A DNA stretch of 64,000 nt from Axinella damicornis (taxonomy: Eukaryota > Porifera > Demospongiae > Axinellida > Axinellidae), in the NCBI GenBank assembly GCA_963931865.1, contig OZ007518.1, positions 9,352,361 to 9,416,360 of the forward strand, read 5' to 3'. The translations under genes were made by a program, and so were the position numbers. How positions within the stretch are numbered: position 1 is the stretch's first letter; each line of letters opens with the position of its first letter. Below are positions 1-12,593 of this stretch, one piece after another. Below the pieces are notes generated by a model, which was given only the letters and a program-made list of their open reading frames with translations, was not told the origin of the DNA and did no database searches.

Positions 1-166
1 AAAAAGTAAGGAAACAAGGTAGGGATGATCGCACAAAACAGTGAAGTATACAATCCCCCTACATATCTTTTTTCATTATACACGTATATGGAAAAAGATC
101 TCTGTAGGGGGGTTGTATACTTCACTGTTTTGTGCGATCAACCCTACCTTGTTTCCTTACTTTTTG
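1..166. repeat. Long foldback (hairpin) element at the window edge
   Basis: Bases 1-58 are repeated in inverted orientation at about 109-166 almost perfectly, and the 50-bp spacer is itself partly palindromic. This is the structure of a foldback MITE or snap-back element. The left boundary may lie outside the window, so target-site duplication cannot be judged. Confidence 0.7.
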
Positions 167-2438
167 CCGTTCTGGTATCCCTACATCCTGTTACATTTTC
201 AAATGTTTTTTTATTACTTTGTACTATCCATTCAAGCATTCATAATTATAGTCTCGTTCCCAGGCACGAGACTACACTTGTACGTAGGGACTCTCAGTCT
301 CGTCAAAGTAGACTTCCGTTACAGGTAGGCTGAGCTGCTCTCACCTTCTCGGTCTACACCTAACTATCGACTACCACTCTACTTAGAACTCTCATCTACC
401 TAGTTAAACTAGGTAGATGAGAGTTTGTACACATAAACTGCCATGATGATAGCGGTCAGTGCTGTTAACTGTCTTGCAAAGACCTACGATGGGACATCAT
501 ACATCTTGTAGTTGTGAGCTATTTGCTATAGTGGGTGCAGTACTAGTAGCTAAGATGAACTTTGAACCTTTCTGTTGTGTTCGTTTTGTCATTTGTTTGC
601 TGTGCTTTGTTTTTCAAAGCTTTCGAAGACAATGCTTCCCAATGTTCCCATTGAATGATTGACATGTTGCCATTGATGTGTGACTTCCCCTCCGAAGGAT
701 AAGGATGCGGTGTAAGCTAAGCAAACACCTACTCAATTTTGGGGTAGAGCTGAGTAGACTCCTGGGAGACTTCCTATAAGCAGCAGCCATAACCCACAGC
801 CTGGCCAACATGCCTTTTCGGTTTGTGGGACCTTAAAGGAAAGAAGTACCCTGCCACTGGTGGGACTTGAACTCAAGACTTTTGGTCAACCGGCCACCCG
901 TCCACCCCGTATAGTTATAGTTGCACACCCCCGCACACTACAACCCCTAGCTGCAGCTTCAGTTGCTAGCAGTAGCTACAGCACCAACAGCTCTATAGCT
1001 ATAAGATGGAACTATATAATCTACTGCATGGGGTATGGCTTTCAAGCATCATGCAGGAGATTCATGCATGCTAGAACAGCAACTGATCGATAATTTATTA
1101 TCGGTGTGCATACAGCCACTAGGCTTCGTTGCAAGAAGATGATGTAAAGCAGTCGGTCCCGGGGGCTGGTTATTAAGTTGCTACTTCCAGTCGCCTTGTT
1201 AGTATATATATATATATATAGCTAGTACCTGTAGATGGAATATAAATTTCAAACGTACATCTTGGAGTACAAACAAAACTAGCTAGCTAAAAACTAGAAA
1301 GTTTGTGGCAAAAGAAAAACTGGGTGTTCAAATTAACATCTCAGTAAAGGTCTCGGACTAGAAAGATCAGAGATAATTATTTTGGTGTTGTGTTTTCATG
1401 GTTATTGTGCTCCACTGGAATTTCACATTGAAAAAGAATGCCCTGACTTCCAATGTCATTTTCAGCCACTCCCACCCAGGCCTTCCCCCTAGTTTTACTG
1501 TATGAAATTAGCAAAAGCTTGCCGATTGATTTTGCAAATCACCTCCTGAAGAGCTCACTCTCTCCCTGCAAAACAGCCTGGACCGGTTTCGACCCTCATT
1601 TGTATAGCGGTGGGTCATCATCAGCAGGCACCGCTCTGGTGGAAAGTGGCAACTGCAAGGTCTCTTTTACACTCAACAGGGGCATTGTGACAGAAGCCAC
1701 CCCCTGGAGCCAGGATGGTGTGCCGTGCATTCCACACTATCTTTTTCTAGCAAAAGCTTGACAACAGGATATGTAATCGCTAAACTTAGTACACAATAAT
1801 TAATAGTAGCTCCGGGTAAACGGTCATTGTGGGTAAAGTCCCTATGCAACGAACAACTCCATCTGTTGACTTCATAAGCACTGACAGTAGTAATTCGGAA
1901 ACCCGTAGCTATGGTGATAAATTAAATAGCTGGAAGCTTGTTCGCGTGGTTGGGCTCGCAATGAATATCATTGATGCTTTCCCCAACCAACGACAACTAG
2001 TAGCACAATAAGCGATTTAAGTTCCAATATCTGCATGATTATTGGCATAATCACTAAAATGAATATTGCAACCAGATCGCACTGCCAAGCAGCAACAATG
2101 GATGTTGCTGGATTCTGCACGAACATCCAATAATTGCTGTACTGGGTTTGCGCATAGCACCAGATGCAACAAGGACCGTTAGTATTATGCAACTTGCTTA
2201 CTGATTGAAACTCAAACAACCAAACTCAACAATTATTATAAGCCCTATTGAATTCTTTTGTTAGAGTTGGCATTGGTACCTAGTATTAGTCTGTTTGCTC
2301 ACTAGGGGGATTGCTGAACACCGAAGCTGAGAGTTATAAGTTACGAGACACCACATGCACAATGCAGCTTCTGCAAGGGCCTTGTCCCGTGAAATTCGTA
2401 ACTATGCGAAGAAACGTACCAATTATTATTATCGACAT

Positions 2439-2580
2439 GGATATTGGTCCGGCAGGAATTACAGGTATATGTGCCGGAAACGCGCGCGCATCTAGAACCG
2501 GCCCTGGCCCTAATATACCCTAACCCATTGCCCTAATATACCCTAACCCATTGCCCTACTTCCTGCCGGACCAATATCCA
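2439..2580. mobile_element. Short inverted-repeat element with ATTGGTCYGG-type ends
   Basis: The first and last 20 bases are exact inverted repeats (left end at 2439, right end finishing at 2580). The interior contains a small tandem repeat around CCCTAATATACCCTAACC. A related right end recurs near 9994-10020 and a decayed one near 27549-27575, so this looks like a low-copy MITE family. I did not find a clear target duplication. Confidence 0.55.
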
Positions 2581-2952
2581 CTTTGTATTATTATACCCAA
2601 TAATTCTCAACTCCTTTAGCCACGGTACCTATTAGTTAAACCTACCACAGTGCACTCTGCTGCTTTGCAAACACTGAATGGAGCTTGGAAATAAGAGCGT
2701 GTCCAGTTTAAGTTTAAGTTTAAGTTTAGTACACTATGTACACTACCAGCAGTGAAATGTGAATTAGGGATGAATTAGTCTGGAATGAACTCCATGGCTC
2801 TGTTACATCATTATATCTTCGCTTACAATAATTATGCTGACTGTAAGCCAAGCTGGACAGTGGAAGGCCTGGCAACAGGGCCAATACATGCAGTTTGTCA
2901 AACTAGCATTGGCAGTCTGCGTATACATACTGCAGGCAATGCAAAGCTGCCC

Positions 2953-3105
2953 ACCTTGGTGGTGGAGATACATGCGCTTTTGTCTTCCCGTAAGCCACCA
3001 TTGCTTTCTTCGACTTTCGTTGTCAGTACAACTGTTACGAAGGGCCCACAAAGATTCTGTCAACACAGTTGTGATCACTGTCGTTCACTGACGCTGAGCG
3101 ACAGT
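2953..3105 (+). repeat. Dispersed repeat A (partial copy)
   Basis: Covers the CCTTGGTGGTGGAGATA to GTCGTTCACTGACGCT part of the family seen at 62100-62600, with more divergence than the other two copies. Confidence 0.65.
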
Positions 3106-3254
3106 TTGAGAACAAGATAAGGTAATGCTAAAAATATACACTCTGGGAAAAAATCAGCTTTGCTATGCAGTGTGGTGTTGAAAAATTTTGCTACTGGCTA
3201 GCGTGGAAATTTTACGCCGCATCAATGTTGCCTCTCCAATATGCTTCAAACACC

Positions 3255-3345
3255 TATAGTATGACATCATCATAATATTTATGACATCATCGTATGACAT
3301 CATCGTATGACATCATCATATGACATCATCGTATGACATCATCTG
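3255..3345. repeat. 13-bp tandem repeat around TGACATCATCGTA
   Basis: Five to six near-identical 13-bp units sit side by side. Each contains a TGACATCA sequence resembling a CRE/AP-1 half palindrome. Whether it binds anything is unknown; it lies about 200 bp past the stop codon of the LolA-like gene. Confidence 0.75.
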
Positions 3346-3567
3346 ACGATTCTAACACAGCAGTGTCAACACAATGACTCACTGTACATACTAGTCACTG
3401 AAGGGGCAAACAGTGGTACCGGGTGCAATCATTAGAGCAGTACAAAATCACTCACTAGCAGTTGAGGTATATATAGTTAACTTGTAAGCCGTTCACTCAC
3501 TAATGGGATAGCTAATATCATAGAGTATACCAGGGCTAGAGTAGCGTCTGGCAGCTTTAGCTAACGT

Positions 3568-6500
3568 CTACTTCACGGACACTTCGTCTTCCTGTTTTTC
3601 GTAACTAACAGCAGAATCTTTCGGAGCGGTGGACTTGGAGCAGCACAGCTTGATGACAAGGAGCACCAGCAACGTTCCGAGAATTCCACATGCAAGACCC
3701 ACAAGAAGCAGGCCTACTCCAAGCCCAGCAGACTGCCCGGTATTCAGGCCGAAGCAGGAAACGTCAGCAGGATCACACTGCCCCGGACTCACGCTCAGTA
3801 GCAGTGGAGTGACCGTCGTCGTTCCCAAACCTGTTGAGATCTGAAAAGGAAGTCTGCCATTGACCGTGCCACTTTGAATCATTTGCAAAATCTCATCTGC
3901 TGTTTTGGAGTCGTTCGTTGTAGCCAGCTGGGTGGGATTGGAGATCTGCAGACTGACAAAGATCTGCATTCCATTCTCACCAGTAATCTGCAGTCACAGA
4001 GAGAGCATAAGCAGTTTGGTCAATGATTTTGCAGAGGAAATGCATGAACAGAACAAGGTCGACCAACAGCTTAGCTGCCTTAATGGCTGCGGGACTGAGG
4101 GCAGCTACTTGGGAAATGGCAGTGCATTCACAGGCTGCAAGCATTGACACAGTGTAGTCACCATGCATGTGTACTATAGCTGCCTCCAAGCGTCAAAATT
4201 TTGCAAGAACCAAAATGTACTGACCACATTCGATCAATGCTGGGTTTTCAAAAATGTCGTCACACAGTCAATGTTGATGATATGCACTAAGTAATCTTGC
4301 AGTTGATTTGTTATTTCAGTAAAGTCTAAGACAGTAGCTATGTAAATCCAGCATCCCTATATAAACTCTCTCATATAGATAACTTATCAGTTGTTTTGAA
4401 GTATATGCAGTGTATATACCACAGTTGCAGATGAAGAGGCGGGTTATGACAGTAGGGAGTTCCAAAAAGCCGATCCTCCCACTTCAGTGCGGTGTAAGCT
4501 ACTCTTCTTTTATCCTTTAATAATTCATGTGCAAAGCACAAAGGATACACGAATAGGACAAGTGCTAATATGTAGCATGCACCCTATTCACAGTACAAAT
4601 GTCGACAACTCTTCTGTTGGTTCAAGTGATATTTCAGTGTACATGACAGTAGACAGCTGCTACATAACTCCTAGTCTCATTTTCAGTCCAAAAAGCTGGG
4701 TGTGGGACTGGGAACGAGGCTACATAACTCCAGCATCCCTGTATAAACTCTCTCATATTCAATGTAGATAACTTTTCAGCTGCTTTGACGTATATATACA
4801 GCCCACATGCGGATGCCACAGTTGCAGATGAAGAAGTGGATTGTGTTGTAGGGGGTTTCAAAAAGCCTACACATCAACTGGACCGGGAGGATTGGTCGAG
4901 GTTTTCTCGTCACAAATAGCACACCCTAATCCACGCCTATTAATTTTACATAATGAGCCTTGGCATTCTCACAGCCAGACCTTCGTTGGAATGCTAACTA
5001 GTCTGTTCGTCCATCTGCAACTGACTAACGTACTGCAGGTGTCACCAACCCACCTGAATATTTCCAACTTGCAAGGGCTGTATTTTGGAGTAATCGACGA
5101 TTGCAGATCGGAGGTTTCTTCGGAGTTGACTGAAGTTGAGACCCTGCTCGTGTCCCGGGATGGCTAGGCTCAGTACATGGTACTCAGATGGAGAGAAACA
5201 GGTGGAAACATCGAAAATATCAAAGTCTGGTTCCTCTGAGGAGAAGTCAAATATGTCGTACGTTGCTGGATAAATTCCACTTGTAGTTGAGTTGTCTCTA
5301 GCATAGGTGAACAGAAAGTCTCCCTGTATATTCACCCTCCACAACACTGGGTCAGTGCTGACTGTACGATCACTGGTAATCCTCCAGCCGGGTCTGGTAA
5401 AGAAGATTTCCCACGTTCCATTTCTCACCACCAGCTGTCCAGCGATAAATCGAATTGAAAGTTCGGGCTGCCTACCAATCCAAGCATCTACTTCAACTCC
5501 ACGAATGTTTGTAACTCCTTCATATGCGTATGTAAAGAATTGAGCAAAGGTTATCAAATCAACAGGAGTCCCGATTTGAGTTAGCAGATCAACGTCCCCT
5601 TCCAAAGTATGAAAGTATACTGCTTCATCATCACGTGGGGTCACTGTGCAGTTATTGAGCTGCCTGTTGATGATGTAATCAATATTGCGAGCAGAATCAC
5701 GAATCAGACTGATCGGCCCAGGACTGCCTCGCCCTCTGCCATCATTGTACACATCCACACGAGACAAGCTGTTTGGATTATCATAGAACTCCTAGAGGAA
5801 TATTTACAAATAGCAGCCATGAATAATGAAGAGACAAAGAATGCATGTATGTATCAGCTAGTTATGTTCGAGCTTCATAATCCTGCAATAAAAGGATCAG
5901 TCTTTCAACCACATAGCAGTGGGTGACATATTTTACCATATTTGGTCCAGTAAGTGCGTTCTTGCCACCAGCCTTGAACCAAATTTTCTCCTGCACTGTC
6001 CTCCCATGCGTGCAATGGTGCAATAATTCTCCATTCAGTAATAGCGGGTATCATTTAGCTCTCTCTCAAATAATTCTGTGCTTGCAGTATATAGTTTGGG
6101 AAAATTCGGAAGCTTATGATAACATGCATGTAACCGAAGGACAGTATACTTGTATTACAAATAGTCCTAATTTGTTCCCAGTTCCTGATGGACGTCATAT
6201 AATGCATTCTACACATCATTGGTTTACATACACAGTGCTTCACTCCCACCTCAGTCCATTTCTTTTATTGCTTTTGCGGATGTTAATTACACGCAGATGT
6301 CGGTAATGTGAAGCAAGTCTGGCGACTCTAGCACACAGAGTACGGTACACATCAGGCTCAAAATGTTAAATAGGTGGGTTGGCTTGCAGTTCAAAGGTAA
6401 CACACTTGGTACTACGATTGTCATGGATACCATACCTTGACAACCAAGAGTAAACATAGCTACAGCCGTTATCTTAGGACAGGCAGATGGTGGATCGTTT

Positions 6501-8531
6501 TTACAGGACACGTGCATGGCCTGTACCCAACATCACCGTTATTTTAACAGTTGCCGCAAGCTTGGGTACAGTAGTTACACATGCATCCTGGTATTTATCT
6601 CAAGTTGGTATCATGGCGCCATTTGGTGTCCACGGCTGCAATTCACATGACAGAGTTTTGCAGTGTGCTATGGGATGCAGCTGGTATTAACCATACTAGT
6701 GTATTCATGACATATTCATGTATACCCAGAACACATGTTGTAATTTCATTGCACATGCACGGCACATGCACGGCACATGCACGGCACATGCACGGCACAA
6801 GGAAGATGAAATCCTGCAAAGTGGGTGGAGCCAACAAACTGCGATATAGGAGAAAGCTGACTATGAGCACTAGCTCACCACCTTGAATAATGCAAATTAG
6901 ACTACGGTATGCATAATGTAGCCTCGTTCCCAGTCCCACGCCCAGCTTTTCGTTGCTTGGCGTGGGACTGGGAACGAGGCTATGCATAATGTGCTATCTT
7001 TTGAACTTAATGAGCTAGGTCTCTCTAATATAGATATAAGTAGCATCCCTCAGGTCTCTAAAATAGCTAAGAGACCTGCTTGAGTGCAATAATACCCTGG
7101 TGTAAAATGAAGTTTCTAAACGCGCCTTACTAGTAATTACTCAATATTCTGCACACAAACTGATCATGATCGCCTGCAGCAGACAGGTGGACGAAGTGAC
7201 TGCATAACCCAACTTCTCGCATGTGTGTGTGGGGTGATAACAGGGATTTGAAGCTTTACAGGACATGTTAATATGCTGCCTGAACATCGTCTTTAAGCCT
7301 TCACAATCGTTGGCAATGTGTTTCTTGTGTTACATGCGTACATACAGCCTTGACCTCCTATAGAATGATGTGTATGCTAAAAGGAGCCACTTGAATGCTT
7401 TGAAAAGAATGCAGATATTTAAGTGGCTATCAAAAAGCAATTATTAGCAATGCTAATCCAGTTCTGGTGCACACAGCATACCACACGACCTTGAACTGCA
7501 ACTAGCCTCAGGCTCAGTCTCTGCTGTGTATCATAATTATTATTATGATATGATTTGCGGATTCGTATACATCGTTGTGCTGATTGTAAAACTCACCAAG
7601 GTAATGACTTTTGAATTTTAGTAACTAGTCTTTTATGTATTAAGTATTGGGGGCGGGAATGGGAGTCAAGTCATGATTGAAGTCAGTAACTTACTTTGTA
7701 GACCACTGCAGTTCGTCTGCTCCTTTGAACTGACTCAAGAGATAAACTGAAGTAGTCAGGGAAGGATGGGACGGGACGGCCAGGTCTGCGACCCGCGCAA
7801 ACAAGTCCAAAGGGAACTGTGAAAACCTCATCTGGAACAGATCTTGGTCCAGTGTCGTAGGACACGAAAGAGTAGGTGTCCTGCTGTGTTCCTTTGCCAC
7901 CCATTAGAGTGAGGACCACCTGCACTGGAGTGGGACCGTCTCCCAGGGCAAAATCCCAGTCCTGGGTTGCAAAGTAGTAGTCCAAAGTGAAGGCGTCCGA
8001 ATCAATCACTGTACACGTCTGCCAGCGGTTGCACGGGATTCCTCTGACATCCTCCACGCCCATCGACGTCGCATTGGCGTTGCGCAGGAGTCGGAAGAAG
8101 CGGCTAACAGTTTCGATGTGTACGGATCCACTTGAGTCGTCCTGGAATCCAAATATAGGTTGGTGAGGCAGGAATGGACTCAGGGAGGGGTCCGCGATTT
8201 GTTTAACTGAGCAGGCACTGCCATTAATGGCATCTGGGATAACAAATATTTCTCCATCGTCGTAATTAAAAATTCCCAACGTCGGGTTTATCGCAGAGAG
8301 CGTTGAGGATATTTCGAACCTGCCTCTGTTTCCGGCGTCATCGACATATTCTTTGATATAGGAGGTGCGATTGTCCTGCCCGAAGTTTGCTTCGATGACC
8401 ACAGAGAATTGCGATGGGAGAACGGGCAGTGGGACGGTCGGCGGGCCTACGTAAGTAGCAGGGTCGCATATTTGCCCAAACACCACCCCTGTCAAGCACA
8501 GAAGAACGGCGGCGCACAGAGAACCTCCCAT
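3568..8531 (-). CDS. Type I membrane glycoprotein with two LolA-like domains
   Basis: Three coding exons join in phase 0: 8531-7695, 5791-5054 and 3987-3568, giving 664 residues. The ATG at 8531 opens a signal peptide (residues 1 to about 20) ending before QICDP. Exon 1 encodes a first LolA-like domain with the family signature RGIPCNRWQTC and the PDYFSL motif near its end; exon 2 encodes a second, diverged copy with RGVEVDAW in the equivalent place. Exon 3 encodes a membrane-proximal segment, a hydrophobic helix at about 612-638 followed by a CC pair, and a 24-residue charged tail. Several N-glycosylation sequons lie in both domains. Metazoan LolA-like proteins resemble the bacterial lipoprotein carrier fold and may bind lipid, but no animal substrate is established. 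An upstream in-frame TTG is not the start. Exon joins are inferred from splice consensus and phase. Confidence 0.8.
4353..4867. repeat. Intronic tandem duplication of about 120 bp, spaced about 390 bp
   Basis: The block at 4353-4470 recurs at 4735-4867 (shared stretches around TATAAACTCTCTCATAT, CCACAGTTGCAGATGAAGA and CAAAAAGCC). A small MITE (4672-4722) sits between the copies. All of it is inside the second intron of the LolA-like gene. Confidence 0.65.
4672..4722. mobile_element. 51-bp foldback MITE (TAGYCTCGTTCCCAG family)
   Basis: Ends are inverted repeats of the TAGYCTC...CAGTCC type. The element is flanked by exact 9-bp direct repeats CATAACTCC at 4663-4671 and 4723-4731, the expected target-site duplication. 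Confidence 0.8.
6757..6798. repeat. 11-bp tandem repeat GCACGGCACAT
   Basis: About four consecutive units of GCACGGCACAT lie in the first intron of the LolA-like gene. Simple repeat with no visible role. Confidence 0.7.
6919..6982. mobile_element. 64-bp foldback MITE (TAGCCTCGTTCCCAG family)
   Basis: A nearly perfect palindrome with TAGCCTCGTTCCCAG at one end and its complement at the other. Exact 9-bp direct repeats TGCATAATG flank it at 6910-6918 and 6983-6991. It lies in the first intron of the LolA-like gene. Confidence 0.85.
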
Positions 8532-8860
8532 AGCCAAAAAGCACTATACTGTCCACTGTATCGATCACCCGTACCCGCCCCCGTTTTTGTAACCTTGCAG
8601 CAGCGATTATGTAACCCAAATTATTTACTTTGCATGATTGTGCGGCGCGTACCGCGTGAGGGGCGACCCTGAGTGGGTGCACGAAGGAGTTGCAAGCCAT
8701 GATTGTCATTAGGATTACTGGGTGGGGCTGGACGTTTCCGGTTCCGTCGCAGTGGAAAAATGATTAAATTTTAATGAGAATGCTGAGTCTGATAGGTCAT
8801 GGCTAACTCTGACGCTGCATGTACATCCGATTTACTGGGATGTAGCTCAGCTAGCCTATC

Positions 8861-9170
8861 AAGCCTTGTTCCCAGTCCCACGCCCAGCTTTCCAGTACGG
8901 TAAAGCGGGGAGGGCCTGGTACATTTCCTCACGTGAGTGACGTCAAGGTCAAGGGTAGAAAGTGGTAGAAAAGATCGGAAGTTCAACGTGGGCGTAGTGT
9001 GTCTCAGAACAGCAAGAAGAGCAAAGGTACCAGGTAACATACCACACGTATCTAGCTAGCGGGGGGCGACTGTCATACTCACCGAGCGTTGAACGTGTAG
9101 ATGGCTGAATAACACGCAAAACGTAGCGTCTTCGTTCTGAAAATTCATGCTCAAGACCGGTACGAGGCTA
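8861..9170. mobile_element. 310-bp member of the TAGCCTCGTTCCCAG MITE family
   Basis: The left end is a slightly mutated AAGCCTTGTTCCCAG and the right end is ACGAGGCTA. Exact 9-bp direct repeats TAGCCTATC flank it at 8852-8860 and 9171-9179. Much of its interior is clearly homologous to the element at 46089-46479 (shared around CAGAACAGCAAGAAGAGCAA), so a longer subfamily exists. Confidence 0.8.
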
Positions 9171-11789
9171 TAGCCTATCCACATGGTGACCAATTGGTTT
9201 TCGTTGTCATAGCAACAGAATGGCATTTTAGCTGAATATTAAGGCCCATTGCTAAACTTAATGACTCTTGACTCTCCCACAGTCAACTCCCCCTAGCTAG
9301 CTAAAATATTACTGAGTTACCGGGTATACGTATTTGCAACTGATTACATGATTTGCTAAACATTATGATAATGACTTTCATTTAGCTAGCTAGTAAGATA
9401 GCAGCTAGCTATATACTCATCTCCAAGCTGGCTAAGATACCTCTGGTCACACCGGCAATGAGTCTGTTGAATGGTTTTTGCTAAAATTAATGACTCTTGA
9501 CTTAATTTCCCACAGTCAACTCCCCCTAGGAAGATACGTTTCCACTTTAAGCTGCTAATATTATAATATATTGTTCATGTGTAGCTAACTGCAGCCTTTC
9601 AGTCTTCTTTTGTACCTAGCTCTGTTTCTGTACATGTATGAAACGTTAACCACCTACCTCATGAAGCTCTTACAGATCCCACCATAGCGCTAGCTATATA
9701 CTAGTTTTGATAATAACTATAGCTACCAGCTACATTGTGTAACTGCAAAAACGTCTATAGAGAAGAAAAATAAAGCTGACTAACGTACCTCCCGTGATAT
9801 TGTAGACCTATACATCCAGCCTTTAGTATGGCTCTGGCAAACCTAATGTTAGCTTACTAAGATCGTATAACCGTAAATAAAATCATTGGTCTGGTAGTAA
9901 TACATTAGAGCGATGGATTAGGGTATATACTATAGGGCCAGGTCAGCTGCAGGTGCTGAATGCGAAGGCATGTCCGTTACCTATACATAAAGTATGTACT
10001 TCCTGCCAGACCAATATCCACGTCGGATGAAATAATACTTTCTCACTAATGAAGGTTGTAACCTTCATTAGTGAGAAATGGAGAGTCAACGCTCACTCCA
10101 CCCCCAGTGGTAGAGAATCGGATTTTACTTTAGCTGTGATGTATACATGACGTCACATACCTGTGTGTTAATTGGGGAAAATTGTATCCTAGCCTATAAT
10201 ATGAAGCAACCTGGAATGATGCTAGCTGCATGGTATATACGAGCTGGTAAGCTACCTGGAGATCAAGCAAGACTAAAGCCATGGCTAGGCAGATAAGGGG
10301 GTATCTACAAAATAATGTCTATTATTGAGCAAATAGCTAATAGACTCTGCCGATGTTAATCAATCACTGCTAAAAGTAATTGGAACAATGTTTTGTGAGC
10401 AATGAATCCTGTATACCTAAGAACATACATTGTACAGTGCAGAGGAGAAACAACGTGCTTAGAGGAGCCAAGTCTCGGTCTTCACAGCTCTGGAACAACT
10501 TCAAGAAGCGTATCCGCAGTAAGAGCGACCTGCATGTGGCATCATTCTGAATGTGAGTTTGCCATACCTGTTGCACTAGCCTACTGCAGCAGTGTGGTTG
10601 CCACTTCAACGTGAGTGTCGACTCCAATGGGGTTTTCAATAAGGTAAATCGACCGCTACTGCATGCCCTATTGGAAACTACACGAGAGTGGGAGAGATGT
10701 TGGAGCTGCCTTTTTAGTTTTAGAAAGCCGTGCCATCCAGCATTTCTATGCTGGATTCAGAGCAACCTCACTGGCAGGACACGTCCTCGTGAACAGAGAG
10801 ACATTGGACCCTCCACCCATATTGTCCGCAGTTCTGCTGTATCTGATCTACAGATGGCATTTAACAACCTTATAGCATCTGCTGAAAGTCATCTAACACC
10901 GTTTGTAGATGATGTGCTCCAGCTGATTCAGCACTGTTACAACACAATGTCTGACTGCGGACAATGCAGCTGCAGGCTGTGATCACCTCAGCCTTGTGTG
11001 CCTCCTCCACTGTGGTGATCAAGGATTGAGCGCACGCGTGCAGCTGCTGGCTGTGATCACCTCAGTTGCATCTCAGCCGTTGTGTGCCTCTTCCACTTTA
11101 TGAATGGGCAGGTTCATATCCGAAACAGGAAATTAAACAGCCTACACAGTGATAGATAAGCCTGCGGCCCCCATTGAAACACCAGGAGACCCAGTGGCGG
11201 ATCTAGGGGTGCGAGCGAACCCCCCTTTTGACCCTTGTTAACATAAACTACTTGTATTATTGTAGCTGTGGTTGGTAATACCTTGACCGTTCGCGGGCTG
11301 AAAGCCTGAAGGCGGCAGACATAGTCTTGAGCTAGCTAGGTTCACTGTCAGAAATGGAGGCCCTACCAGGTGAGAGGATTGTTTTCTCGGCCCATTAATT
11401 TGTGCAAAGGCGGAAATGGCCTACCCAGTTCCACAGCTCCAAGCCCAGAAGCAGCCATGTTACCTCAGCCGAGTGCTGAAACCCACCAACCTCCCCCTGT
11501 CCTGCATGCCCTCTCTGCTGGTGCAAAGCCTAAGTCCCAAGGACATTGCCAGGAAGTCTGAGATGAAAGTATATCCGGCTATATCCACGAGAGGGTTAAA
11601 ACTAGACCTTTATACATATCAGATAAATGCACAGTTCAGTCCAGTTCATGATGACGGAATGCTGCATCTCCAATACTTAAGTTCTCATGCGCCCCATTAA
11701 TGGGGGGTGTGGTGATAGACATCATCACTGAACTCGCTTGAGTTCCATCAACACCATTGCTCAAACTTGTTTTTTTCTGGAAGGGCAAA

Positions 11790-11880
11790 GGGCAATAAGG
11801 GCTTTTAGTGGGATTCAAACCCAGGACAGAGCCTGAGTTGAGCACTAGAGACTCTCACTCTACCAGTGTACCACCATATG
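11790..11880 (-). repeat. tRNA-derived SINE head (possible)
   Basis: Read on the minus strand, the segment starts with an A-box-like TGGTACACTGGTAGAGTG and about 40 bases later has a B-box-like GGTTTGAATCC, the two internal RNA polymerase III promoter boxes of tRNA genes. It does not fold into a clean tRNA cloverleaf or acceptor stem, so a tRNA-derived SINE or tRNA relic fits better than a working tRNA. Confidence 0.45.
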
Positions 11881-12112
11881 TACACCCACAGCAGGACACT
11901 AATTTGTTCCGTGATGCCCTTTATACTTGCCCCTATACTCAATGTCAATGAGCCACGTGAATTGCAATTCTCAACTAGCTATATGCACAAACCTCTTTTT
12001 TAGTAAATGTATGCTATAATGAGATTTTAGGATCATAACTATACGTAGCTACTACCCTGGTGTACCCTGCTACCCAAGGTAGCGTTCACCAAGTTGCCCG
12101 GCACATAGCATA

Positions 12113-12380
12113 TAGTCATAAAGACGGGAATAGTAGGAACTTACTCGCAAACGAAATTTACGTAAATTGATCCCACATAAAAATTTAAGACTACGTTTGA
12201 TGGGAGCATTTTACGTCAAATTCAACAGAAGGCGGGGCTGACCCTACAGCGAGGCGATATAATGAGATTCATAGTCATAAAGACGGGAATAGTAGGAACT
12301 TACTCGCAGACGAAATTTACGTAAATCGATCCCACATAAATACTACGCATTCAGTTATCATGGGAGCATTTTACGTCAAA
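12113..12380. repeat. Tandem duplication of a ~110-bp block
   Basis: The block beginning CATAGTCATAAAGACGGGAA at 12113 recurs at about 12270 with a few substitutions. Both copies end at GGGAGCATTTTACGTCAAA. No coding content. Confidence 0.75.
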
Positions 12381-12535
12381 CGCGCTGACGGAATTCGATC
12401 CCATGATATGAGACACTACAATTGACGTAACTGTTTTACGTACCTTTCTATTCGACGTGTTCCCAGCTGCAGGTCGTATTGCTCGATATGGCTTAGGCGA
12501 CGCTAAACTTCGACGGCGCCCGCCTCACTCCTGAT

Positions 12536-12593
12536 TAGCCTCGTTCCCAGGCCGTTTCTCCCTCCCAACTTGAACGGCCTGGGAACGAGGCTA
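12536..12593. mobile_element. 58-bp foldback MITE (TAGCCTCGTTCCCAG family)
   Basis: Perfect TAGCCTCGTTCCCAGGCCGT end and its complement, flanked by direct repeats CACTCCTGAT at 12526-12535 and 12594-12603 (9-10 bp). Confidence 0.85.

Larger units (their letters stand above)
167..3567. other. Gene-poor 3' flank of the LolA-like gene
   Basis: I see no convincing gene here. The stretch holds a possible tRNA-related SINE at about 690-890 on the minus strand (a B-box-like segment near 850-870), a short (TA)n at 1201-1220, an inverted-repeat element at 2439-2580, a partial copy of a dispersed repeat at 2953-3105 and a 13-bp tandem repeat at 3255-3345. Open frames of about 100 codons at 1453-1761 and 2785-3120 show no recognisable protein; the second lies inside the dispersed repeat. 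Confidence 0.5.

Noticed and set aside
820..895. Possible tRNA gene on the minus strand
   Set aside because: A B-box-like segment is present but there is no matching acceptor stem or convincing A box; at best a SINE relic.
8531..8537. A start two codons upstream (TTG) for the LolA-like gene
   Set aside because: Eukaryotic initiation should use the ATG at 8531, which also gives a cleaner signal peptide.
10611..10982. 123-codon plus-strand frame in the gene-poor region
   Set aside because: No recognisable motif, no compatible splice partner, and overlapping frames of similar length on both strands; most likely chance or an old repeat.
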